Shown: piece by piece, positions 55,226-64,000 of the stretch
Layout: each line of letters starts with the position of its first letter
How positions within the stretch are numbered: the first letter of the stretch is position 1
Source: Acanthopleura granulata
Lineage: Eukaryota; Mollusca; Polyplacophora; Chitonida; Chitonidae
Direction of reading: 5' to 3'
Length of the DNA: 64,000 nt
Assembly: GCA_016165875.1 (NCBI GenBank)
Contig: JABBOT010000013.1
Location: 17,552,368 to 17,616,367, forward strand
Notes under the pieces: model-generated
What the model was told of the DNA's origin: nothing
Database searches by the model: none
The model's input: the letters and a program-made list of their open reading frames with translations, nothing else
Position numbers and translations under genes: made by a program

Positions 55226-56550
55226 ATCAGATTCAGATCAAATTATGTCTATATTTTAGTTATAAAACATAAAACTGAAACTTATATAGGGTAAGAAAAC
55301 TAAAAGCTTGAAGCAACAATTTCCAATAACGGATATTTTAATGAGTTAGTTTATGTTATTTCCATTGAGTACAGTAAGAAAGAATCATGTGATTTTGTTC
55401 AAAAGATCGATTGAAAAGATATGCATTTTCCTGTATCAAAATAAGTATATGTGTTCACCAAAACTATGCTACTTCTGTGTTTTTCATGCTGAAAAGAAAT
55501 TCTACAGACAAGAGGAATATTTCCAGTGAGGAGTGAAATGAGCTTTGAAAATAGGTATAAAAATAAATAACCTTATTATTTAAGTAGTGTATTTTTTTCT
55601 GTTTTATTAATGAAATCAGACAGGTTTTGGAACAGTATAGAGCCTGTAGCTCTAATTTTATTTGGGCTTCACTGGCCTGGCAATAAATTTCTTATTGCTT
55701 TGTAAGAACTAAAGTAAACTAAACGTGTTAAATGTTTCCAAATTATTGGTTCTGCTGTCAGTTGTGATGAATGCATTGTTGTATTCAACAGAAGCTGCTG
55801 TTGCTGTTGGTAGTGAAAATTAGCTTAGCATCATATGCTGTCAGGATGTGAAGACAAACCCATGTTTTGTGAATTCTTTATGTGGGTATATTTGTCTTGT
55901 TGTGCTTTTGTATGGGTGTGAATGAATGCAGCATGTTCATTTAAGGATCAAAGGCTTATGATTGCTGTTTGTGATGATATGAAACTAAAGTGGAAAACTG
56001 AACTTCTACTTCGGCGGGGGAGGGGCTAAAAATCTAAAGACCAGGAAAGTGAAATCAGCAACTTAGGGGCCTAGAACAACAGAGTTTTGCTGCTACTCTA
56101 GAGAAAATGCTGAGTAGGCCTATGCAGAGTTAGATGTGTGTAAGATGGTTCATCCCTGGAACAGTGAAATGTTTCCATAAAATAAGTGTTAAATCATTCA
56201 TGAATGGAGCCTCTGGAACCTGTGCTGGATTTGTGCCAAGTGTCAAGCATATAGTCCCACTGTTCGTGTTTGTGAGAGTTTCTGGAGAGTTCCAAAGGGG
56301 CAACTTTTCTACCTCCTCGCCTCGCATTGGTACTGTTGCTTGTTAGATCTTTGTGATCTTGGAAATACTCAGATGCTGTATAGAACGTAACTTTGTTAGA
56401 ACTGCACAGACTGTCACAAAACTGAACTTTTGTTACGAAATTCCAAACAGTTTCTAATCTGTTATATACTATATATTCTGTATAAATTGTTGATAATCAA
56501 TATAAAGATATATAGGTGCGGATCGTACATCTGTTGACATGAAAATAAAA
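55226..56550 (+). other. WASHC2 3' UTR and candidate poly(A) signals
   Basis: AT-rich, no domains. AATAAA hexamers at 55562, 55682 and 56544. The one at 55682 is followed by a TGT-rich stretch near 55750, and the one at 56544 would give a ~1.3-kb 3' UTR. Which is used cannot be told from sequence. Confidence 0.45.
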
Positions 56551-58689
56551 AAATAAGATATTCCAGCTACGCCTTGTACTTCTCATTGTCAGTATTTGTT
56601 AGGTATTCATTTCGAGAGTGTGTCGTTGTAGCAGCAGGACGGTCACAAAGCCGAGATACTTGAAATTTTAGCACTGCCTCACTGCAACACAGCGCCGAAC
56701 ATACCAGACGTGACTTCACAACCAAACAGAACAACATACAGACACCCGGGCCGGTTTCTTTTAACTGTATGTTGAGGGCGAAAGCCATGGCATGTGCGTC
56801 TGTTCTTTGGCAAAATGTTATTTCCACCTTGAATTAAAATAATTATGCAAATTAAACTTTTATATGTATACATGAACTCGATTGAAGTGACCAGCTGAGT
56901 CTGTGTAACTTCAGCCAACTAAATTTGAGGAGACCGGGGATGAAGCCAGCCAGAGCTGGACTGTATAAGAACACTATCCACAACGCCACGTCCCAGTCGT
57001 TGAGATCGCGAATTCGGAAGCAGGTGTGGCTGCATCAGCTTTCGTTGTAAGTCAGGAATTAGGTTTGTCAGGTTTACGTCTGCAATAAAACTATCCAGCA
57101 TCGCATAAGTAAGTGGATGGACAGGGTGCATTAACAATTCAATATTTGTCTGCAATTACCAGGATCATACGCACAGAATATCCGTAAACATTAAAATAAA
57201 GAAAGTGAGCTGTCATATTTTGTCATATTTAAATCAAATGAATATTGCATCATCAAAGTTCTGAAAATATATAATAATATCTTTACAAAGCACTTTATAA
57301 TAACTGTATATTAACACTTGTAAATACGACCGGGCCGGCACGGGTGTAAGTGCATGCAGTGAAATAGCCTACACGTGTCCAGATTGACAATGGGGTTATG
57401 TATCGGGCACCTAATTACAGGCATGTATTGGTCAGTGGGATGTATGATATAAAATACTTAGAGGTACTGAGCCAAGAGAGGAAGAGGGTTGAAAGAGGGT
57501 CAGTTTGTTAAATAAAAAATGTAACTTGGCTTTTGCCTTTTTTCAATAACAATATACGGCGAAAGAAGTCCGGATAATTATAATATCAGCGTACAAACAA
57601 AGCCTCGCATTCTAAGGACTTCTCGTCGTTATATGACTATAAAATTGTTAAGTACGACCTAAAAACCCGATCACCTATCCATACATACGAAACATTTGGC
57701 TTTTATTCGAACAGTAAAGCAATATAAGTGATGGACAATATTAAAAGCTGTAGGATGTCGTTCCGCGCATTCTTTGTGCATCTACATCAGTAAATTGCTT
57801 GAAGCAAACCGTTAGCTGAGTGCGTCATGAAGAGGTAGTGCCGGTATGCAGTGTACGCAGGCATTCACAGATATACACCTATGACGTAGGCTTGTTTGTA
57901 TCCTGTTTGTTTAGTCGCTAGAGACTAGCATTGTTCACATACATGTATAAGAGACACAAAAAGTACGCATATTTTCTGAACAGATACATGTATTATAACA
58001 GGTACATATCCCGTTTCAATGTACATGTACGAAGTGAAATTGTAAGAAACTGCACGCATTAGTTGAGTAAAATAAACTGATACAGATAGGCCTATGTTCT
58101 TGAAGACTGAAAATCTACTTCCACTGTAAAAGTAAGAACGTGTGGTCATCGGTTTTTGGAATGTTATGAACTCTGGCTGATGTAATATACATTCTTGATT
58201 GACAATGAAATGCTTATTGCAGTATTGAACAACGAATGATATCTTGGCCACGTGACTGAAGCAGATGACCAGCATGACAATGTAGCTCTTCCATGAAGTA
58301 GGAATGATTGAGGTTTATCTCTACACTGGCGATACTTATCAACCCTATTTCTGAGAAGAAAATTCAAGGTTTAAGACAAATCCCATATAAAAGTTACGCA
58401 GCTACACAAACTTATTTTTAAGTCAGGCAATTCCTACCAGCAGTAAAACAACTAGTTGTAAACTTCTGGCTCTTTGCTTCAACACGAAAGATGATTTATG
58501 AATCATCTGAATGCTTTTTCAGTCAAAGTTATATGTCTGCTAGACGTTCAGTTGAGTGAATCGTTAGACGATGACATAAATTCAAGAAACCTTTTTTCTA
58601 TTATCGGTGACTAGAACCACGTTGGTGCATTTTCATGCATGTGTCAGTCAATAGAACAGTACCACGATCGTTTCATTTTCAGTTTGCTT
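56551..58689. other. Intergenic region between convergent genes
   Basis: No supported exon, RNA gene or recognised repeat. It presumably includes the 3' UTR of the minus-strand CE4-like gene, but no minus-strand AATAAA is seen close to its stop codon; the nearest (TTTATT on +) is near 57702. Confidence 0.4.
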
Positions 58690-59925
58690 TTACAAAAGTT
58701 TCACCACAAAGAGACTCGTCAATCCCAGAATCACAAATGAGGCCCTTTGACTTTCGGCGCTATTTCCACTGACATAGATTATCTGGTTGACCGGTCTTGT
58801 CGTTGTTGTCGCAGGCACTTCCGGGACTACCGCTTCTTTCCCAGTTCCTTGCACAAATATACGTTTGATCTGATCCCAGATGTTGACGTTGTTGTTGACA
58901 AAATCTGGGCAAGACCAAGGAGGGAAATCTTTAGATTTAGCCAGAGTTTGTGGGTCTTGAACCCAGGCTAAGAGCTGATGAGCTGTCAAAATGTAGACGT
59001 CGTCAAGGGCAACCAATTCGTTGATGAAGTCAATCAGGCCTTCGCGATTGTAAGCCTCTGTGGCCAGCCAAGATGTCCTAAGGTTGATGTACACAGGCGC
59101 GCGAGTCCCTTTGTAGTTGGCCTCAAAATTTTTCCTCAGAAATGTCAGAACTTCGGCTTTGTTCTTGGGTTGATTGGTACAGCCTCCAAGATAGGAACAG
59201 GTGTTTTCGCCTTTTATGTCCTGGAAAGGTACAACAGGTACTTCCCAGAGTCCCTCGTAGGGTTCGGAGGGACAGGGAGCTATCTGACAACGCTCGGGAT
59301 ACGGGTAATCCAGCGTAAAAGGCCAGCCGGGAATTTTAGTGTTTCCCGACCAGCCTGTTGTCACGACGGTCGAGTCGTATTCGAAACTGTTGAGCTGGAG
59401 CACCCTGAACTGGTTCCGGCCCGCGGACTGGAGGTTGGGGCTCCGCCACCCCCAGATCTCATCTTGAGGGACCCGGGCTTCACGGATCAAGTTCTCCTTC
59501 TGGGCCAGGATCTCTTTCTTGATCATGTTGACGTCGGCGTTCTTCCAGTCGTCGGACAGCGGCCGCGTCACGCTGTTGACGCCGATCTCCAAGCCATGCA
59601 GGTAGAGCTTCCGGACCGAGCTATAGTCCGTGAAGTTGTGTGACACGAAAACTGTCCCGCCGATGGGACACCCGTTAGGGTTGACCCGGTTGTCGTTGAA
59701 AATCGCATCGTAGTGTGGGTAATGGAGAGAAGTCACTGACCCGTCGAACATAAAAAGAACGACCTGAGGGATGTCTGGTGTAGACAGACCTCCTGGGGTA
59801 CCCGCCTTAGGACAAAAACAACTGGGTAACGAGCAAGTCGCAGGGTCACAGGTTTGAGCTTTGTTTGGGTCCACACCGAATCCCAGCACCAGAATCAACC
59901 ACATCCACCCTAAGAACAACTCCAT
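58690..59925 (-). CDS. Chitin-deacetylase-like (CE4) protein, metal-site-less
   Basis: Single open frame of 411 codons, ATG at 59925, stop at 58692-58690. Residues 1-24 are a signal peptide. 26-47 (CDPATCSLPSCFC..PGGL) is the Cys-rich start typical of animal chitin-deacetylase-like proteins. A polysaccharide-deacetylase fold follows: PQVVLFMFDGSVT at 53-65, NPNGCPI at 82-88, VSHNFTDYSSVRKLY, IWGWRSPNL at 157-165 (motif 3), YEGLWEVPVV, and YILTAHQLLAWVQDP. In active enzymes motif 1 is FDD and motif 2 HSxxH. Here D61 is followed by G62, and N117 and R121 replace the two His, so the metal triad is gone while the putative base D61 remains. A Thr-rich linker and hydrophobic C-terminus (387-411) suggest a GPI anchor. 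Likely a non-catalytic chitin-binding or matrix protein (inference). Convergent with WASHC2. Confidence 0.9.
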   Translation of the reverse strand: MELFLGWMWLILVLGFGVDPNKAQTCDPATCSLPSCFCPKAGTPGGLSTPDIPQVVLFMFDGSVTSLHYPHYDAIFNDNRVNPNGCPIGGTVFVSHNFTDYSSVRKLYLHGLEIGVNSVTRPLSDDWKNADVNMIKKEILAQKENLIREARVPQDEIWGWRSPNLQSAGRNQFRVLQLNSFEYDSTVVTTGWSGNTKIPGWPFTLDYPYPERCQIAPCPSEPYEGLWEVPVVPFQDIKGENTCSYLGGCTNQPKNKAEVLTFLRKNFEANYKGTRAPVYINLRTSWLATEAYNREGLIDFINELVALDDVYILTAHQLLAWVQDPQTLAKSKDFPPWSCPDFVNNNVNIWDQIKRIFVQGTGKEAVVPEVPATTTTRPVNQIIYVSGNSAESQRASFVILGLTSLFVVKLL

Positions 59926-60480
59926 AATGTAATATTCACCTGGGACCTCTCTGAAACTTCTAAATTAAAATCCGTTACTTTCAGTAAATCACTTCGATGT
60001 AGACCTCATAAATGTTCAAATACCAGTACACGTACAGGTATATTAAGAGATCTTTAAATCTCGGGAAACGTTCGCAGCACTACAGAACTGGAAGCAGGTT
60101 CGAATGCTTGTTCACGACTGTCAAATATATGTAGAAATATTTGTCCACAGGTGTACAATATCCTTGGCGATATAACCTGGGTGACTTACCCGTAAGGTTG
60201 TCAGCTTCTGAGCCAACACTGTCACGGCTAACGTAGAATACCGGTCCCTCAAAACCACGCCTGCCCAAAGCATATGCCTTTACTAATACTAAAAGGTGGG
60301 CGGACAATCCCATACAATCAAAGCCCGTCTGAGGTTGACAGAAGATTATTTTTCTTAACCTCGAATAAACCAGGTCATCTATTTCAGTGGATAGGCATGA
60401 GAGAGTACATAGCAGACATGCAGGGCTTGTTTAGTTTTCTGTATGTGTATTTAGTCATTCGCTTTTGTGCCACATCCGTA
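59926..60480 (-). other. 5' flank of the CE4-like gene
   Basis: No other gene seen. A 5' UTR exon could exist: on the minus strand an acceptor-like TTTAGAAGTTTCAG lies ~40 bases before the ATG. It has a poor pyrimidine tract and is not firm. Confidence 0.3.
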
Positions 60481-60500
60481 TTCACTGTCCACTTAGACTG

Positions 60501-60550
60501 TGACGTCAGCACACGCACATCGGAAGGATGGCGGAAATTGCCGATTGACG
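60501..60550. promoter_or_regulatory. CRE/ETS/YY1-like motif cluster
   Basis: Palindromic TGACGTCA at 60501-60508, CGGAAGG at 60521-60527, GGATGGCGG (YY1-like) around 60526-60534, and a second TGACGT at ~60545. Could be a promoter, but no gene starting here is recognisable: the local ATGGCGGAAATTGCCGATTGA stops after six codons. Confidence 0.3.
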
Positions 60551-61440
60551 TCTTGAACAGAGCCTTTAGATCTAACCCGAATAGGTGCAATTGAGACTTC
60601 TTTATATCGTTTTCGTCTATATTTAACAAGGAGTGCATGTATTTCTGTCCACAGCCTACGGGCATTTATGTGTCACATGCTCTTTTCATCACCAAATTTC
60701 GCTGAGGGGCATACAGGCCACAATAATTTATATATTTACATAGACGATCACTCTAGCGTGACGACGTGTTGCAGTATGACTGAAGATTTATAAATGTACT
60801 TTATATGTTTATGTTACATTTTATATCTTCTGCAAAGAGTGGACGCCGTAAGACTAGAGTAGTGGTTCAATCCTGGCCTTGGCCATTGCTCAGGGCTTTC
60901 ATAACCATAACAGCTCAACGGCGGTTAAGAGCCCGAGCTTACATACACTAACGCTCGTTACAGAGCACTTATCTTTGAAAATACGACCTGAGACAGTTCG
61001 TAACTTCTTAAAAGTCATTTTATTAACGATATCTTGTGGATTCAGGTGACAACGCATTTATATACCCATACAAAGTATAGGAACTAATCTTATTTACTGT
61101 GTTTTGTACAGGTAGAGGGAAACTGATGAATATTCAGGCGGTGGAAGCTGTTCCTTCCCATTTTAGCTCACCTTTGGTCTATACTTCGTTATCTACTAAC
61201 AAAAGTATTGGTATTCGTATTGGATCCTTGCTGTGAACAATGAATGTCTAGATTCGTTGTTCACAGGGCCGTGGTGACAGTAAGCGGTGAAAGTCGCCGT
61301 GAGACCGTTTGCGCAGTTTTACATTCTTTGGAAGACGACTTATTTTCCAAGGTGCGCCTTAGTAACATTCCTTGGTGTGACCGGTGGTCTCGGTCGTTAA
61401 TTTATCCTGGTAGGTGATCCACCCATGGACCTGGCCATCA
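60551..61440. other. Intergenic stretch, nothing recognised
   Basis: No supported coding frame, RNA gene or repeat. Confidence 0.4.
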
Positions 61441-61448
61441 TCATTTAC

Positions 61449-61795
61449 AAATCTTCAGTGACTCAATCAAATAAATAAATAAATAAATGAACAAACTGAT
61501 AAATAATTAACGCATGTAGTTACAAGGAACTCTATATTTGAAAACTATAATAACTAAATTCACGAAAGTGTCACGCGGGACAAGTCTACAAATCTTCAGA
61601 GACTCAATCAATTAAATAAATAAATAAATAAATAACACATATAGTTACAAGGAAACCTATGTGTGGAAAGTAGAATAACTAAACTGAGAGAAAGTGTGAC
61701 GCCCGACAAGTCAAGAAATCTTCAGTGATTCAATCAAATAAATAAATAAATAAATGGCGCATGTAGTTACGAGGAACATTTGTGTGGAAACTTTT
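61449..61795 (+). repeat. ~125-140-bp tandem repeat, ~2.5 copies
   Basis: Each copy: AAATCTTCAG(T/A)GACTCAAT, AAATAAATAAATAAAT run, (GC)ATGTAGTTACAAGGAA, 'AGTGTGACGCCCGACAAGTC'-like end. The run of AAATA units is reminiscent of a SINE tail. Confidence 0.8.
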
Positions 61796-61879
61796 CTTTC
61801 TATGCTCAGAAAAAGTGATGAAGACATTTTGTCTTCCAGCAATATATGATATGCATATATGTTTGTCACATGCACATGG

Positions 61880-62018
61880 GAAACTTACCAGAGGTTGGTG
61901 GTTTACCCGGCGGGCACACTGATTTCCTCCACTCCATATAAACTTAACTGCCATTGTGTAAAATGAAAACTGTTAAATATGACGTTAAACCACAATCGAG
62001 TAGCTAAATAAGTAAATG
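61880..62018 (+). repeat. Diverged SINE-like tail
   Basis: 'ACTTACCAGAGGTTGGTGGT', 'TTAAATATGACGTTAAACCA', 'CAATCGAGTAGCTAAATAAG'; same variant as 35228-35330. Confidence 0.5.
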
Positions 62019-62149
62019 AAATGATACAATCGTAATTTTGGTTATTCTACAAAACTTACAGTTCCGATTTTATTAAAGTTTCCCTACTTGATTATTGTAC
62101 TGACACATGTGTTTTCAAATTAGTCTGCACAGCCAAATATTCCAGAGGG

Positions 62150-62376
62150 ACTCCTGTGGGCTAGGCAGTTAGAGCGCTGGTGCACCATGCTGTGATTGCT
62201 GTGAGATTAAGCACAGCTCTTGTGATTTCCTGTCCACCTGAACCTGTGTATGGTCGTAGCTTTTCCCCGGGAGCTCTGTCCGATTTTCTGCCACTATAAT
62301 ACTTGTTGCCGTCGTGAAGGTGAAATATTTTTGAGGACGGAGGAAAACACCGATGAAATAAATAAATGAATAAAAA
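62150..62376 (+). repeat. SINE-like copy, near full length
   Basis: 'CTAGGCAGTTAGAGCGCTGG' (A-box region), 'TGCTGTGAGATTAAGCACAG', 'TATGGTCGTAGCTTTTCCCC', 'CCGTCGTGAAGGTGAAATAT', tail GATGAAATAAATAAATG. Confidence 0.78.
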
Positions 62377-62847
62377 TTCAAGAGATATGCTCTGGATACG
62401 AGGCTGATACATACAGAAAGTTGTTCTAAGTGACAGTCATTTCATCATAATAATAAAGGAGAAAAAAATATGATCGGACCATAATTTAATGGCATTCTTC
62501 CTGGGAACATTATACAAAGAGTTATTCATCAAAGAAAATGGTCCGTGACACACGAACAGTCCTACATCTGATCTACATGTTGCAATCAAAAGATACAAAT
62601 CCATACTGTTATCCCTGTAATAACCTTCAAACTCGCCACTGGTGCAAACAGCGTTTGAAATGGTTAAAAGCTATGAACTTCGCTTAAGAACATCCCATCT
62701 TCATTTAGGGTAATTTCTGTATATCAACAAAAAGAAAGATGTATTTATTTGACTAAATTTTAACCACTTCAATTACATAATTATTTTTTTAATAAAATTG
62801 CCCATTGTTCTTCTGCACACAGTAAAAAATATGTAATGAAATAGGTT

Positions 62848-62930
62848 GGCATTTCCTGCATCCACAACAGAGTTGGCATTTCTTGCATCCACAACAAGGT
62901 TTGTATTTCCTGCATCCACAACAAGCAGCA
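62848..62930 (+). repeat. ~27-bp tandem triplet
   Basis: Three copies of TTGGCATTTCCTGCATCC + ACAACA(G)AG, the last with TTTGTATTTCC. A related single copy (TTCCTGCGTCCACCAGCAAC) lies at ~63587. Confidence 0.8.
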
Positions 62931-62959
62931 AAATTATTAAATTGTATAAACCTTTCTAT

Positions 62960-64000
62960 ACCTTATACTGTAAGAGAAAGCCGTTATCCATGGCTGGAAA
63001 TCGATCTCAAATTAAAATACCTCATCACTTTCTAAATGAATGACTAATGCAATACAGCACTGCCTCCTGTATGCAGACGATGTGATCGACAATATAATGA
63101 ACATTGAATGCAATGGACAAGTCATAACAGACAATGGCGAATTAACAGCCACGAATGCACAATTGGACATAGGTGTCAGACAATGGAAAATACACGGCAA
63201 AGAATACAATGGATATAGAGTGACAGACAATAAACCACAAAGAATGCAATAGCCATGGGCGCTAGACAATGGAAAATACGCAAAGACGTTTGTAATGGAT
63301 AGCAAATGACAGATAATGCAGAATAAACAACGAAAAGTGCAATGGACATGGAGTGACAGAAAACAGAGAATAAACTGCAAACAATGCCACAGATACTGGG
63401 TAACAGGCAAGCGAAAAATAAATAACAAAGCTTGCAATGGACAGGGAGTGACAGACAATGGAGAATGCGCCACAAATACTGCAATGGACAAGGAATGGCA
63501 CACATTGGGGAATGAATCACAGGGAATGCAATGCACATGGGGTACTAGTAACAGAGAGTGAGGAATACGCAGTTGGCGCTCTCCTTTTCCTGCGTCCACC
63601 AGCAACAAAAAATGTCAGTTGTGTAACAATTTCTACATCTTATATCAGACTGTAAGAGAAACCCATTATCTACTGCTGGAAGTCTGGCTCTAATTGAAAT
63701 ACCACATCACTTTCTAACTGAAAGTCCATCAGACTGAATCAAAGGCCTTCTCCAAATTAATCGAACGAGTTTGACACATTTGACCTAGGGTGATAAACAA
63801 TGGAGACTAAACCAAATGAATGGCATTTGGTGACAACGTAAAATAACCTACAAGGATTGCAACCGACATGGGATGGCAGACAATGGGGAATAAATCACAA
63901 AGAAGACAGTGGACATGGGGATACAGAAATTACAAACTAAATCACAAAGAATGCAATGGACAAGGTATGAGAGACAATGGAAAAAAAACAACAATATAAT
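62960..64000 (+). repeat. Two-level satellite, 47-bp units inside a ~680-720-bp unit
   Basis: 47-bp units (CAATGGACATGGAGTGACAG + ACAATGGAGAATAAACCACA + AAGAATG) fill ~63100-63560 and ~63795-64000. Each array is preceded by a matching leader: 'CTGTAAGAGAAAGCCGTTAT' at ~62970 and 'CTGTAAGAGAAACCCATTAT' at ~63649, each followed by 'ATACC(T/A)CATCACTTTCTAA'. Continues past the window edge. The 198-codon minus-strand frame here is not taken as a gene. Confidence 0.8.

Noticed and set aside
58978..59643. 221-codon plus-strand frame
   Set aside because: Shadow of the CE4-like gene on the opposite strand; no domain of its own.
63012..63608. 198-codon minus-strand frame rich in Cys, Leu and Phe
   Set aside because: It lies in the 47-bp satellite. 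Composition is that of the reverse strand of the repeat, and overlapping frames look alike.

Overview
The window is animal nuclear DNA. It has long GT-AG introns, tRNA-derived SINE-like repeats with the terminal signature seen in mollusc genomes, many minisatellites and AT-rich non-coding DNA. A mollusc (bivalve or gastropod) is the best guess from the repeats; the species cannot be fixed from sequence alone.

Two protein genes can be supported. The first, on the + strand, fills 1342-55225. Its 35 coding exons join without a frame break into 4,578 nt, that is 1,525 residues plus a stop. The product is WASH complex subunit 2 (WASHC2, FAM21). Exons 2-7 encode the conserved head that packs into the WASH complex. 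Exons 10-35 encode a long acidic disordered tail with about twenty L-F/acidic (LFa-type) motifs, five [12 protein letters not shown] boxes, a capping-protein-interaction motif split across exons 31 and 32, and the conserved C-terminal IFDDPLN. The family role is to bring WASH to endosomes through retromer and to regulate capping protein, so that Arp2/3 actin is made on sorting endosomes.

The second gene, on the - strand at 58690-59925, is tail-to-tail with WASHC2. It is an intronless 411-residue chitin-deacetylase-like (CE4) protein with a signal peptide and a probable GPI tail. All three expected metal ligands are replaced, so it looks like a secreted, membrane-anchored pseudoenzyme.

Layout: 1-1341, repeats and promoter. 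1342-55225, WASHC2. Its introns hold at least eleven tandem arrays (at 10.8, 15.9, 24.7, 27.9, 29.6, 31.6, 40.2, 43.6, 48.3, 49.8-52.2 and 53.3-54.7 kb), many SINE copies, a 1.3-kb TIR element with TA flanks, two fold-back elements and a three-copy dispersed repeat. 55226-58689, 3' UTRs and intergenic DNA. 58690-59925, CE4-like gene. 59926-64000, its upstream flank, then SINE copies, a ~130-bp tandem repeat and a two-level satellite running off the right edge.

The most unusual observations are: (i) a perfect 143-bp duplication in intron 30 whose junction carries a copied piece of exon 31, as expected from serial template switching; (ii) a minisatellite that begins inside exon 9 and has multiplied the exon's 5' splice site; (iii) the CE4 pseudoenzyme; and (iv) a SINE tail that has turned into a small tandem array.
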